Assembly: GCA_013399115.1 (NCBI GenBank)
Contig: VXAA01003837.1
Span: 913,173-977,172, forward strand
DNA from: Anseranas semipalmata
Lineage: Eukaryota; Chordata; Aves; Anseriformes; Anseranatidae
DNA: 64,000 bases
Direction: 5' to 3'
The translations under genes were made by a program, and so were the position numbers. Within the stretch, counting starts at the first letter, position 1, and each line of letters opens with the position of its first letter. The notes under the pieces were generated by a model, which made no database searches, was not told the DNA's origin, and saw only the letters and a program-made list of their open reading frames with translations. Positions 36,236-47,731 of this stretch are shown one piece after another.

Positions 36236-36470
36236 GTTGTGTCCCAGATTAATGTGAACACCTGGAATCAAAAACCTGAGGCTTGCGAGTAAGGTACATA
36301 AAACTTTATTGATCCTTTGCGTATGGCAAGGATCCAGTCACACAGCAGTGATTCACTTTCCAAATCTCTGTCTCAGCAAGGAGCAGTGGTGGGATCTCTA
36401 GAGACCACTCTCTTCTTTGACTGCTTCAAAGTCCCAATCAGGAATATTTTAAGGAGATGACTACAGGAAA
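36236..36470 (-). mobile_element. possible LTR end or poly(A) site
   Basis: Read on the minus strand, the segment has AATAAA (36305-36310) preceded by GGATC. It is followed by GTTTTATGTACCTTAC and a GT-containing stretch, and ends near CTGGGACACA. This order (poly(A) signal, about 60 bases, then a ...CA end) resembles the R-U5 part of an avian ERV LTR. It would equally fit the 3' end of a minus-strand transcript. The other LTR edge, a target-site duplication and internal gag/pol/env sequence were not found, so a solo LTR would be the most that could be claimed. Confidence 0.3.
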
Positions 36471-37032
36471 TTACACATTCCTTCAAGAGATGTGAGCCTT
36501 CATCACTTCGATTTTAGCATATTAATATTTATACAGATAGTTCACAACTAAATATGTTTTTGACTTGCCTATTGTTTTTACTGGGCTCATTTCAACACTC
36601 TGAAATTCATACATGCCATCAGGGTTCAATGGGAGCAGCCTGTGGGCAATTAAGGTTAAATTTTAGCCTTGGTCATATGTGACTGCTCCTGTAAATGTGG
36701 TGAAACACAGTTGGAGCACATATCCCCAGAAAGTAAATAGGCACTGCTTTAAGGAAGCCATGGAAAGATAAATGGATGCAGAAGAGGCTCTGGAATTTTG
36801 CTTGAAATAATTTTTGCTTTGCTTTTAATGATCAAAACCATTCCTCCCACTGAACCACATAAAAAAATAGTATTTGTGTCTGTGCCAAAGGTGGAGCATA
36901 GTGTAGACCCACTGAAATAAAAGACAAGTGAAAAATTAATGAGAAACTGGAAACCAGCAGCTCCCACCCTGTGAGCAGTAGTCTTTTATACACTTCTTCC
37001 ATAGCAAGTGTCTCAATGGGGCTGAAATCACG

Positions 37033-37064
37033 GTAGCTCCTTTGACTTCAAAGGAGATGCACCG
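37033..37064. repeat. near-palindromic copy of an old dispersed motif
   Basis: The arms CTCCTTTGA and TCAAAGGAG around CT form a 20-base near-palindrome, followed by GATGCACCGATT. The layout matches the TTGACTTCAA-type core seen in diverged form at 30800-30846. Confidence 0.4.
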
Positions 37065-38125
37065 ATTGGGAAGCAGAGCAAACAATCTGGAGTGCACTGT
37101 ACTAAATCTGCAGAATTTAGGAAGAGAAGAGAGCCCCTAATAGAGCTCTCTTACCTCTCAGGAAAGGGAATATTTTTATTATTTTATTTATCTGGACCTT
37201 TAGCTATAATTTCTGGAGCTAGAAAGACACAGAGAAGTACAACAGAGAAGCCTGGGAGATGCAAGTATTCTTTTTCTGTAAATCCTTCATGCTCCAAGAT
37301 CTGCTCTAAAAGAAAACGGCAGTCTGAAAGCACTTTCCCAAACCCTGCTGACTCCCATATCCACAGGTGTCAACACAGTCCTGGATTATATCCTAGAAGG
37401 GTCTTTTTTTCTCCACACTAACTCCAAAAAACCCACTAATTAACTACACCTTTTTTATCTAGCTATATGATGTTTAAAATACCGGTTCCTCACGCTCTTT
37501 TGTGAAACTCTGATGAAATAAATGGAAACACTCTGTCTCCTCATCTGTTTAGCAGTCATGTGAGACATTTTTCTCCCAAATGAGAATTTATGGCAAAGAG
37601 ATCACAAATCCATGAAAATATTCATGTGTGTTCTTCTGTTGTTATTTATGAGACAAAAGAAGTTGTCATGCACATAATGTGGAGCCAGAAATCCAAGGGT
37701 TTTTCCTGATCTACTGTCTTTCCCCATATATTCATATAATAACATTTGTCTTCCATAGCAAGTTTAATAAGTTCGCTCTCTAGTTTTGAAATGATGCCTT
37801 TGCAACCTAGGGAGTTCATTATCACCTGCTCGCTGTAAGTAGCACTTCTCTAAACCCACCATTTCTTAGGAATTAGATATATAGTGTTTTAATTGCATAT
37901 CGTTAAATGCTTTACCTATACTGAATATTCTCTGTGAAGTCTATGGGGTCATAATTTCCTCCCCTGTAATAAACTGAGTTCACATGGCACCCCTGGCAAA
38001 GTGTCTTCTGGAAGGCAGGGAGGTAGAAAGAGTCTGTGCCAGGTCTGATTGAGGCCCTTTGTGCTGGTACCTGAAGTCTGGACCATCCTGGCTTTGTGAG
38101 CACTGCAACAACATGATGACATCAA

Positions 38126-38169
38126 CATCACATCACAGCAGCGTCACGTCACAGCAGCATCACATCACT
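38126..38169. repeat. 16-bp minisatellite, about 2.7 copies
   Basis: The units CATCACATCACAGCAG, CGTCACGTCACAGCAG and a partial third copy follow in register. The middle unit carries GTCACGTCAC, a CREB/ATF-like half-palindrome, through two T-to-G (or A-to-G) differences from its neighbours. A degenerate CATGATGACATCAA lies just before. Confidence 0.9.
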
Positions 38170-38729
38170 CGTACCCCTGGCAGAGGAAACCTCTGCTCAG
38201 TCCAGATGCTCCTGAGCCCATCTGGGCTCCTCATCCTCAGACCCTCTCTAACCTTGCTTGTACCGCATCCAATATCATCAGACACACTTCTCTGCTGTCA
38301 CACAACTGTTTTTAAAAGGCTGTTTATTAGTGAAACCTGCCAAACACACCTTATTTTACAGAAAGAGGGTTTCAGTGGCTCACCCAAGGATGCTCAATGA
38401 GTCAGTGTCAAAAAGAGAGAAGCAAGACATGCTGGGCAGCCCAGCACTGCCTAGACCCACGTTCAGCAGCTGCTGCTGGCATTGACCACCAGCTCTGCCT
38501 CGGCACTGAGGAGGTTTCTGCATTTCCCAAAGCTTGGTGTGCTGTGAGCTCTGTCTCCTGGCTTCTAAGGAGAACGAGCTAAGCAGTGCTTTTTCCCAGG
38601 TTAGGCCATTTGTGAAGTCTGCTCCCCACCGTCCTGTTGTTCTGGTTCTCTCATATCTGAAGCCATACAAGCTCGTGCTGCTGCAGTTCCTGGCAGGGTA
38701 GACACCTGTAGACCCACTCTCCTCTACCG

Positions 38730-38810
38730 ATTTTTATAACACTTGTAGGAACAGCCCCATCCCTGGAACCTCTACCCCCTGTCAAAGTAGGTTGAAATTA
38801 AGCAATGAGT
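38730..38810 (+). mobile_element. possible old CR1 LINE 3' fragment
   Basis: The order TTGTAGGA, GCCCCATCCCTGG, TGTCAAAG, AGGTTGAA resembles a stretch near the 3' end of chicken-type CR1 elements (a GATGCCCCATCCCTGG-like core followed by a TTCAAGGCCAGGTTGG-like core), with small gaps. This comparison is from memory of the family pattern. The typical ATTCTATG tail is not visible, so if real it is a truncated, diverged copy. Chance similarity cannot be excluded. Confidence 0.25.
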
Positions 38811-39592
38811 TCAAAAGTTATTGGGGAGGGGAGGAGGATGTAGACACAGACGCACAGACAGAACGATTGCATAAGCCTCGTTCCCATGAGAAACCAGGCT
38901 GAAAAACAAACTGTCCTACCATGGATTCTCATAACTCTGCCTGCTAAGTAGGTCATGTCAGGTCTCAAACTCATGTAACTTTGCCTTTATCTCCAATGGG
39001 CTCTCCTCTAGGAGGCAATCCCAGTTTGGACAGATTTGACCCCTCACATTCTAGCTCACTGAGACATCTGTAAGGAAGAAAACCAACCAAGCCTCTCACA
39101 GGTTGGTACGATGTGATCTCAAAAGCCAGCACAGTGTCATACCACAGCAAGATACATGCTGTGGGGCAGCCAGAGAGCTAATAAAGCAACAGGGAACAGC
39201 CATGACATTGACTGTCTCTATCCACCTACTCCCACTGCTCTAGAAGATCAAGGGGTCTAAAATAATATTCTAGGTCTTTAATGGGTCTATTCTTCCCATG
39301 AAGTAGGAGAATCTTTCCCATTAATGTTAATGGGTGTTATGATTCTGAACTAAAACATTAGGCCTCTACCCAAGAAACAAAATCTTTGCTTCCTTGCTGC
39401 AGAGAAGCACTCTCAAAAATAATCTGTCCAGAAAATATATTAATATAGTTTAGTTTAATCCTGTAGTCTTGGTCCTGCATGCTCTTCTGCATGCATTTAT
39501 GTCCAAGCCCATGGCCAGACCCACTAAGTTGCAGCTCTACTTTTTTGGATAATGCCAGCAGACAAAAATGTCTTGTTTTCCAAACACCGCAG

Positions 39593-39672
39593 GCTTTGGC
39601 AAGGGTCACCCTTAGGTATGGACCAGGCATCGGGGAGTGTGTAGCCGTATCCTGCCCTCGGTCAGGACTCCG
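39593..39672 (+). other. candidate 80-nt exon
   Basis: An acceptor-like TTTTCCAAACACCGCAG precedes 80 bases and the donor CTCCG/GTAAGC. Only one frame is open, beginning ALARVTLRYGPGIG and ending CPRSGLR. A second good acceptor (CTCTTTGCCTGCAG) lies just downstream at 39726 but has no good donor. No family is recognised, and a chance frame is more likely than a gene. Confidence 0.15.
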
Positions 39673-40264
39673 GTAAGCCTTGCCATCAGAGGAGTCCTCC
39701 CAGAGCTGCCGCCTCTTTGCCTGCAGAGGGATTCTTCATTTTACATGTCTTTCGTACCTGCGTTGGCTCCTGTGTGCGAGACGGGCTGCCCGGCCGCCTT
39801 CCCTCTGACCAGGTCACAGCTGAAAGGCAACTGGAGGCATTATTGTAAGAAATTTTGCACACTGGTATATAGAACAGGAAGGATTTCTTCAATGTATCAA
39901 AATGTTTTTGGAGTCCTTCCCTATATTTAAGTGGGAATTGCAATGCTATATGCTGTATCTTGTGCAAATGCCAAATCTGAGAACGGACAACCCATCCTGA
40001 TCTATCTTTTGTGCACCTGTGCACTTTGCTAGGAACTGCAGGCACAATGCAGCCGGACACAAAGCTGTTCCAGGGTGCCAAAATCTTCCTGCCTTTGAGC
40101 AGTGCCTGCTGGATGTACTGCTGGGGGGATACATCCACACCTCTCAGAAGCTGAGCAGCTGGAGGAGTTGTGAACAAAGTGGCTGTGATGCAAGACAAGA
40201 GCAGTCCAAATAAATACACTGAGAAACCCCACTCATTTCAGCAGATATATTTAAAGAAAAAACA

Positions 40265-40359
40265 CTTTTCTTTTTCTTTTTCTTTTTCTTTTTTTCTTTT
40301 TTTTTTTAACACGAAGGAACGCTCTTTCTCTTTCTCTTTCTCTTTCTCTTTCTTTTCTC
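40265..40359. repeat. (CTTTTT)n and (CTCTTT)n polypyrimidine tract
   Basis: A CTTTTT array (about 40265-40307) is followed by a short AACACGAAGGAACG break and then a CTCTTT array (40322-40359). One strand is almost pure pyrimidine over two blocks. Such mirror-like tracts can form triplex DNA in vitro; that is established for the class, not shown here. Confidence 0.95.
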
Positions 40360-40435
40360 TGAAACAAACAAAGAACAAAACCAGAAACTTCTCCACCTTC
40401 TGTAGCTAACTGTTTGCTTTGGTTTTCCTATGGAA

Positions 40436-40471
40436 ACTCTTAACAAAATATAGACTCTTAACAAAAAATAG
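40436..40471. repeat. 18-bp tandem duplication
   Basis: ACTCTTAACAAAATATAG is followed directly by ACTCTTAACAAAAAATAG, 17 of 18 identical. It lies about 75 bases beyond the polypyrimidine tract. Confidence 0.95.
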
Positions 40472-41292
40472 ACCCTAGTTATGCACAAGGAAGCCCCAAA
40501 GTTGTTTGCATTAGACCCTCAGCGTATAAAAAGCCCCATAGTGTCAGATTTATTTTCACCAGCCACTTATTTGGTCAAATGTGTGCAAAGGCCCATCTTG
40601 AGCTGTCACATAACCTTGTTCTTTGTCTCTGTGTATTTATCCCTACAAATTTCAAAGGAATTGCTCATCAAGGTAATCAGGGGTTGGTCAATGGGCTCTT
40701 TCTGTTATGTCTTTTTCTTTATTCTTGGTGTCTATGAAATGTTGTCACATAAAGCAATGTCTGCTCCTCACACAGTCTGCTGTGTTCATTTGCTACATGT
40801 GCTTTCCATAATGTTCCAGTGAAAGGCCACAGTTTCATCCACTGTAATTGTTTGAAAATGAAATCTGCAGGTTTTTGTTTATAAATTGGACTTGCAGCTC
40901 AAATTAAAGGGTGAATGGGTTTACAGCTCTGCCCCTTGCAAATCACTCTGTGAGCACAAACATTACAGGAGTCAAATACCCCTGCAAAAAGGGACAGGCA
41001 GAACCACAATGAAAAGTATATTCCTTTTAGTAACAATTAAAAAAGCAAAATGCATGCACAGTTGGGCTTATTTTTGATTTCCATACCAAGTTACTTCAAT
41101 CACACATACCACTTAAGCAATTAACTGGGGATTTTACAGGTGATATTACCTGTCTTACATGCAGCATTACAAAAGGATATAAAATATTTTGCTGGAAAAA
41201 AAGGGAAAGGACTCAGCTGAGTACAAAAAGAAACATTGCTCCAAAAAGTAAATAAAATTCTTCTACAACCAGAGATAAATTGCGAACGAATT

Positions 41293-41323
<31 letters not shown>

Positions 41324-41340
41324 AAAGAAAGAAAGAAAAA
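41293..41340. repeat. A-rich tract with (GAAA)n
   Basis: Two long A runs broken by G lead into GAAA units. It could be the tail of a retroposed element on the plus strand, but no body or target-site duplication was recognised upstream. Confidence 0.95.
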
Positions 41341-42160
41341 GGCAGGAATTTATTTATTTATTTTTAATTATATTTTTCAAGCTTTACCTGACCATGGAAA
41401 TAATGGAAATAACCAGTGTTCCTTCAGCTGATTCTGCTCCATAAAACTGTTCTTTTTTCTTTCACCTAAGAATATCTTGCTCTACAAAAGTGATGGAGAA
41501 CAAGTCTCCTTTTCCTTCTCCCAACAAGCCTCAGCTTGAAATCATCACAGCCAGGATGCTCTGCTTCTCTGCTCCACAGGGGTGTGAGCAGCGAGGACAG
41601 CATTTCTCTCTCCCGATTTTAACTACCAAAACAGTGGATATCAAGTGCAAGCTACTTCTTTAGGTGCTCTTTATGACTGGTGTAGAGCAAATAGCCCTTT
41701 GGAGGTGCCACTGACTATTGGTGGCTAATTTAGACTAAACACCTATAAGTAGGTGAGATGAATCCCACCCACAGAGTTTGCTTCTTCCTTGAGGCCAATT
41801 AGATATAAAAGCTGCTTCACAGTGATCTAGCTTCAAGACTTTGAAACAAGGCTTTCAGTCAAAAATGCAAATTCAGTGAAAACAAGGCCTTTTTGTGGGA
41901 AAGGGCTGGTTTCTTATTCCTGCCTTAAAAAGATATTTAGAAGAAGACAATAGGTGTGGTTTCTATATTTTCAAAAAGCAAAATTTCCATTTTCTGTTTG
42001 AAATGAGTCTTGCATTTGAAATTCACATTAATATATAGTTATTTAAAAAGAAAGGGTCAACATGAAAAAGAAATCATCCCATTGGCCCAGACTTTTCCTT
42101 TTTATTTAAAGCATAGATCTGCAAAGAAATTTCAACATTTTTCTTTTCATCCTGTTTTAG

Positions 42161-42245
42161 ATGGAAAAAATAATAATCATGACTTCAAACGTCTATTTGG
42201 GAAACGAAAGCTATTTCCAGTACCGCTTTAATGCTTCACCTGAAG
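42161..42245 (+). other. candidate 85-nt exon
   Basis: The acceptor TTCTTTTCATCCTGTTTTAG is followed by 85 bases and CTGAAG/GTGCGT. One frame is open throughout, beginning MEKIIIMTSNVYLGNE and ending FNASPE with one base over. The ATG directly after the acceptor would be an unusual but possible start. It cannot be joined in an open frame to the candidate at 49685 (which needs phase 0 or two bases). No family recognised. Confidence 0.18.
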
Positions 42246-43599
42246 GTGCGTCACCCCGCGCTGAAAGCCTGTGGCTGATTTCCCCTGTGCTGGTGCCCAG
42301 CTCCATCCCTGCAGGCACAGGCACCCAGCTGGGTGATGGGTGCTGCTGCAAAGATGTTGGCCATAAATAATAACTTAAATATGGTGAGAGGTGCCAGGCA
42401 CAATCCCAACTGTGTTTTGCTTGTGTTAATGGATGCACAAAACATGTGCAGAAGAAACATTTGCTGTGACGTTTCCTGGGAGTGAGTTTATGCGGGGCTA
42501 TGTGGGGGAATTTGGCAAAGCAACCTCTGGTTTCACCTGGTAAGAGCAGTGCTGTCCCCTTCCTTGAAGACACAGCTTCTGTGCCACAAAGCCCCGTGGT
42601 GTCCTTTGGGCTGCTGCCACCACTGAACACAGCCTCATGAAAACCAATATTGAAAAAGAGTTAACATCTCAGCATGAAAGTAAGCTGTACGGCATATGCT
42701 TTTAACATTAAAAAGAGGAAACGGTTCAGGGAAAAGATGCAGACCTGGCAAGTTTGTCTGTGTGGGGGAGAAAAAAAAAGGAAGAAGAAGGGAAAAGAGT
42801 GAGGAGTTTTGTCTCTGGTCAGATGGAGAGGGGACAGAGAGCAGCAGCGCAGGGCGCAGGGTGCACCGCAAGTGCAGGCTGGCACCTGAGAGCTGCCTTG
42901 CTGCTGGGGCAGGGTTTCATGTGCAGAGGTAGCTGCCCTGTTCCTGGCCCTGGGTGCAGGCTTGTTTTGCCATTGACAGCCCTCTGCTCCTGCAGCCGCC
43001 TTGTCTGCTGTCTGCATGGCTGCCAGACGGAGTTTGCAGCACCGCTGCGTGCAGACCAGCACGAGTAATTGCACCGGTGCAGTGCAATGTGGGGGTGACC
43101 CTCAGCAGTGGGTAGGGCAGTGCTGGTGGCAGCTCTGATATTTGGTGCATTTTTAGGTAGTCCCCAGCTCCTGCAACCTTTCAGGAAGCTCAGTGTTCAT
43201 GGAGTTCCCTAAGTAAGTTAGGAGGGTGTTTTGGCTACAGAGAGGAACTTCAAAATACTCGTTGCATGGATTCCAAAAATGATAAGCAAACAAATGGAAC
43301 ATATTTTCTTCTCCATTTTTTTTTCAAACTGGAGAAAAAACAATCCTCTGTATTTTTGAAATCAGTCTCATTATCTTGTGATATTTGAAAGGCTGGGGCC
43401 AATACTGCTTTCCAAAGGAGTAAGTAAAAAGACCCAGGAACAAGTCCTACAGCACCAAATCTTGTTCTTATTTCTTCAGCGGGCCAGCGTGGATATAGCT
43501 GAGCATGAAAGCAGGCCCACAGCAAGGCAGCAAACAACCGCTCTGAGGGATGAATGGGATATTGAAAACAGCAGGCCACCGCTTAATTGCTTGGCCAGC

Positions 43600-43725
43600 A
43601 TCTCCGAGATGAGCATTGTTCGCCCCAACAAAGCCACCCCATCTGCCATCTTGGATTTGCCTATGATTTTTAAGCAATGTCATTTGCATGCCTCCTAATT
43701 AATGCCAGGCTAAAAGCCCTGCGGG
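43600..43725. promoter_or_regulatory. candidate conserved non-coding element with octamer
   Basis: A perfect POU octamer ATTTGCAT (43682-43689) is followed seven bases later by TAATTAA (43696-43702), both in repeat-free sequence. Paired POU and homeodomain sites are known from neural and pluripotency enhancers. The plus-strand frame covering most of it (43378-43698, 106 codons) shows no domain. Confidence 0.25.
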
Positions 43726-44162
43726 AAGGCTGACTCAGAGTCAAGAGAACCGTGGAGAAGATGCTGCCCTATCCATGCGAAGCCTTGGCTATGCCAGCCC
43801 TTTCCTTCTAAAGGCAAGCAGTTCACCACGAACCCTTACGAGCTTCTGAGCTTGTGGGATCAGGATAAGAGTACCAGGACTTACATCTTGTCACTTCTAA
43901 CGGAGATAAATAGATCATGCAGTGATCTGAGAGTTTATCAAGAGTCACATGCCGTCTGTGGTATGTCTTTAATAAGGGGACAGCTCATACTTTGGATCCA
44001 CTTTGCCTCCAGCCCTCTTTTCTCATCTGCCTCCTGTATATTTGAGCACACATGCTCACACACACACAAACCACAGACATGTGGATGAATTACCCGCTGG
44101 ACTAAATCTGTTTGAAAAACACTTTCAAAGAGAGTAAGCCCCTCCTTCCTGGTTCAAATCAG

Positions 44163-44217
44163 AAAAACAAAACAAAACAACAAAAACAAAACAAAACAAA
44201 ACAAACAAAAAACAGAA
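44163..44217. repeat. (ACAAA)n / AACAAA low-complexity tract
   Basis: Repeated ACAAA and ACAAAA units run for about 55 bases with small irregularities. A GGTTCAAATC just upstream is discussed under rejected items. Confidence 0.95.
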
Positions 44218-46594
44218 CAGGAATCTGAAATACTTCTAATGATGCTCTGGTAGAAGACAAGGGATACCTGAACCTCACCAAGGGGCTCTTATATGTGATT
44301 AGTGTGCATCTGCCCTGCACTGTTAGCTGAAGATTGGTTTCCACGTGTTGGCACTCAGCTTAGTCTCTCTGAGTGCTACTTTTATCTTCCTAGCTCCCAT
44401 TTCCCTTTCCTTCTTGTTTTCTTCAGTCAAGAAAGCGTTACATTTCCATCCCCTGGAATCCACATCCAGAACTGCCCTTCTTCACGTGTGGCTCTGCGCT
44501 TGCAGGCTGGGCAGTGAGAGGGTGGTGGTTACTAGTTTTGTTTATTCATATATGTATTGTAGGGAGTCTGGGTTAGCAACATTTGAACCAGCCTAGGCTA
44601 ATACTTCAGTGTGGCCATGCAAAATCAGAAGAAAGCCCGTTTTTTTGATTCCTGTTTTTTTGCACAGAAGTGCACAAGATAGACTATCTCCTTCTTCCTC
44701 TATGCTCACGTCAACTGTGCCAAATGGAAAATTTGCATGCAAGAAAAAAGGGTCTCCTTGAAGTTATATGAATCATTCTTAGGGGCATTGCCCTACCTTG
44801 CCTCTTGTCAGTCATCTCCTCAGTTTCCTCTTCAAGGTATCACGTGAAAGCAAACCACAACAGACTGTGCCATCTCTTGCTCAAGTAGCTTATTTATATC
44901 CAGCAGTGAATACCCTCACTTCCCTCTTCTCAATGGATCAATGACTCTCCCAAGTCTCTCACTGCAACAGAGCTCCGTGCAAACTTAGCTGTGTCTGCAC
45001 TGTCGGCCTCTTTAGGAGTCAAACTACTGACTTGCTCTCATTTTTATTTAACACTGACATTTTCATTATTGGAGAGATCATGGAAAAAAATCAGCGGAAA
45101 AAGAAAAAAAAGAGATGTACTTTCACCTCAGGAAGGCTCTCTTGGCATCATAAGTGCTGTCATGCCTCGGTTTCCAAAATTAAGCCAGCCTGTACCGGGT
45201 AGAAAATCAGCCAGTTTACACTCAGCTTTCCTCCATTCATTTTTCACACAAATTTAATTGCTTAGACTTTTAGCTGTCAAGGGCTGAATCAAAATTAGTA
45301 AAAGTGTCAGTAATTGACCTGATATATTTTTAGAAACAAGCAGCTATCTGTGGTTCCTCCTCTCCTTTCATGTAGTCCAAAAGCCAAAAGAGCTGATAAC
45401 ACTGTACAGGCATAAAATGTGGGCAAGTCAAACAAATCAGGTGCAGAACAAAACCACCCTTCCGGGTTACATGGCCGGCCACTGCAGCCAGCGTAACTGC
45501 AGAAGGGACGAAGCTGCCCCGAGACCCACCGAAGCTCGCTGCCAGGGGTGAGAGGTGGCACAGCCGAGAAGAGGGGTCCCAGCCCAGGGAATAAAGCACC
45601 AGAGCCCGAGTAAGGATTTTACAGCCCTAGCAGAGAGAGGAACCATCTCAGCCACAAAATAGCACAAAACCCAACAGAAACGTGCTGGAGAGAGGAAGAT
45701 TTTGAGTCATGCGGAGGAGTGATGTTCTCCCAACAGGACAAGAAGCAGCAGATTATTTCACTTCTTTTCAATCAAGTCTTGATCCTCTTTTGAGCGTGTA
45801 TGGCACAGTTAGCAGCGACCGTCTGTGAGCTTTCCCTCAGCTCTGCACATCTGTATGCTTAATACAGTCACTGTAGGAGGAAAACATTGATTTTTCTGTG
45901 TGCCTGTCCTGCACTAACTGGGAAACAGGGAGTGCAGGAATTAAAGCAAGTACTCACTTTGCTCTGCAGTGTATTACATTTAAGCAATGCACTACCAAGA
46001 CCTGATAACTCCCGCCACCAGCAGCAAACCAAAGGTGATACTGTGATATGCATCGTGGCTTGGGAGGGAGATGAATCTCTTCTGATAACAGTAGGGATAT
46101 GGACATCTGAGCAACCTGGAGTCCCGGAGCTCCCCAAAAGTGCTTTCTTCCTCCCATTTAGGACAGGGACAAAGCACAGCTCCCTGCCACAAATGACTGC
46201 TGGAGATTTCATGCCAGGCACCCTCTTAGTCTAACATCATGCTCTTCCTCTTTTATCTTAGCCCAGAGCAGGTCCAAACTGGAACTGCAAACATACAACC
46301 AACAGATGTTGTGAACATCAAGGGCCCCAGAGGGCGATTCAAATCCCATGATCCCCAAAGAGGAACTTGCTTTGTGAAATGTTTTCTTGCATATGCCCAC
46401 AGATAGTAGAAATCTCACGAGGACAGCTAAGCTGATAGCATTTCCACTGTTCAGAAGGAATACTTGTGCAGTTAGAACAAATAAGAACATTTTAGTAACT
46501 GCAAACATAAACCAGAGCCCTGCTTCAGCTGCTCACTAAAATGCTGCATCTTTGCCTGACCGCAAACCCCATCTGGATCCTGCCGTCACCCTTC

Positions 46595-47260
46595 TCACTC
46601 ACATTTAATTTTAGCAGCCATCAAATAGCTTCTCTGACCCAAATTTTGTCTCCCTGTACCTGCTAGTTCCACTATGCCCACCCAGTTTTCCACTCTTAGG
46701 GACATCTGCAAAGCATCAACAGACCTTTTATTAAAGTTTTTATTAGCCAGAAGGGGATATCTCTTTAAAAGGAGAAGCTGGATGGATTTCTTTTTCCCCA
46801 GGCTGCTGAAATACACAAATATTGTCACATTTGCTGAGGTTACTTCCAAATAAATAAACGAACCCCCCAGGCTGGGTAGTGATGGAGATCTACAGCTGCA
46901 GGGTGTAAAATTGGAATCCCCATCTATGGACATGCCACAGGGCTGCTCCCCTTGCATAACACACAAAGGAAGGAAGTTGAAAGGAAACAATTTATGAGTT
47001 AGCTGTGAGTAATACAGTGATATGGTTAGCAATGCAGAGGTAGAAGAGCCTGTATGACAAAGTGGGTTTACGTGGGCTTGTAAATCAGTGCTAAATGGGA
47101 AACTAACATGGGAAGAAGAGAAACTGCACAATTTTATCAGTGTGCATCCCATAAGGTCATTGGCAATCGTAGATATATAAGATAAAGGGAATGCGGGAAG
47201 AGAAACTGCTTTTTGTACTTTATACGTATATGTAAATGGACAAGTAGGGCTTTTCTCCAT
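46595..47260 (-). other. 221-residue ATG frame, unsupported
   Basis: This minus-strand frame starts at the ATG at 47260; the stop-free run extends further, to about 47302. It begins MEKSPTCPFTYTYK. The composition is Ser/Leu-rich with scattered Cys, and no domain, repeat or signal peptide is recognised. A stop-free run this long is unusual for AT-rich DNA, but codon use shows no clear pattern by eye and there is no promoter, splice or poly(A) context. I favour chance or an old, unrecognised insertion. Confidence 0.12.
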
Positions 47261-47673
47261 GCTTCTTAATTTCCTTTGAAGGAGGTAACCTCTATAGAAC
47301 AAAATGGTTTTCTCCTAACACCCAGCCTGAGAAGGGTGGGATATATTTACTTATTCACTAGACACAGACCTGATTCAGAGATAACAGAAGGATCTTTTTT
47401 CCTATAATTTTGCTTATCACTCTCACTTGCTTTTTCACAGTTCATGACCATGAACAACAGACAGAACAAAACACACTCAGAGCCACTCAGCTCCTGCACT
47501 GGGCTCAGGTACAACCATACGGCAGATTTTCCCAGAGATCAAAAATGTTTACTGAATTTTTTGCCCCAATCATTTCGCATTTTTGTCATATTAACTTCTC
47601 AGGCCCCTAGATGATCAAATAAAGATGTCACAAAACATAAGAGGAAAGGCTGGCTACTCTTGCAAACTTTAAC

Positions 47674-47731
47674 GAAACTTAAATTGAAACTTTTCGTTAA
47701 ATTGAAACTTTAACTTCGGTTAAATTGAAAG
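47674..47731. repeat. TTAAATTGAAA triple repeat with GAAA cluster
   Basis: TTAAATTGAAA occurs exactly at 47679, 47697 and 47720, with spacing of 18 and 23. Together with an upstream CGAAACT it gives four GAAA half-sites in one orientation, three of them followed by CT. IRF-family proteins bind paired GAAA motifs, but the spacing here is wider than the usual two-base gap. Confidence 0.85.

Larger units (their letters stand above)
36471..42160. other. non-coding stretch rich in short repeats
   Basis: No gene is recognised. The stretch contains a CRE-like minisatellite, a possible CR1 remnant, an exon-like segment, a long pyrimidine tract, an 18-bp duplication and an A-rich tract. The frame at 39686-40219 (minus, 177 codons) overlaps the exon-like segment on the other strand and shows no domain. 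Confidence 0.45.

Noticed and set aside
38061..38110. Possible CR1 fragment (GGCTTTGTGAGCACTG)
   Set aside because: Match too short and interrupted; it passes into the CRE-like minisatellite.
39686..40219. 177-codon minus-strand frame
   Set aside because: No domain; overlaps a plus-strand exon-like segment and other frames.
44153..44162. GGTTCAAATC, similar to a tRNA B box
   Set aside because: It lacks a matching A box and any cloverleaf stems, and runs straight into an AC-rich low-complexity tract.
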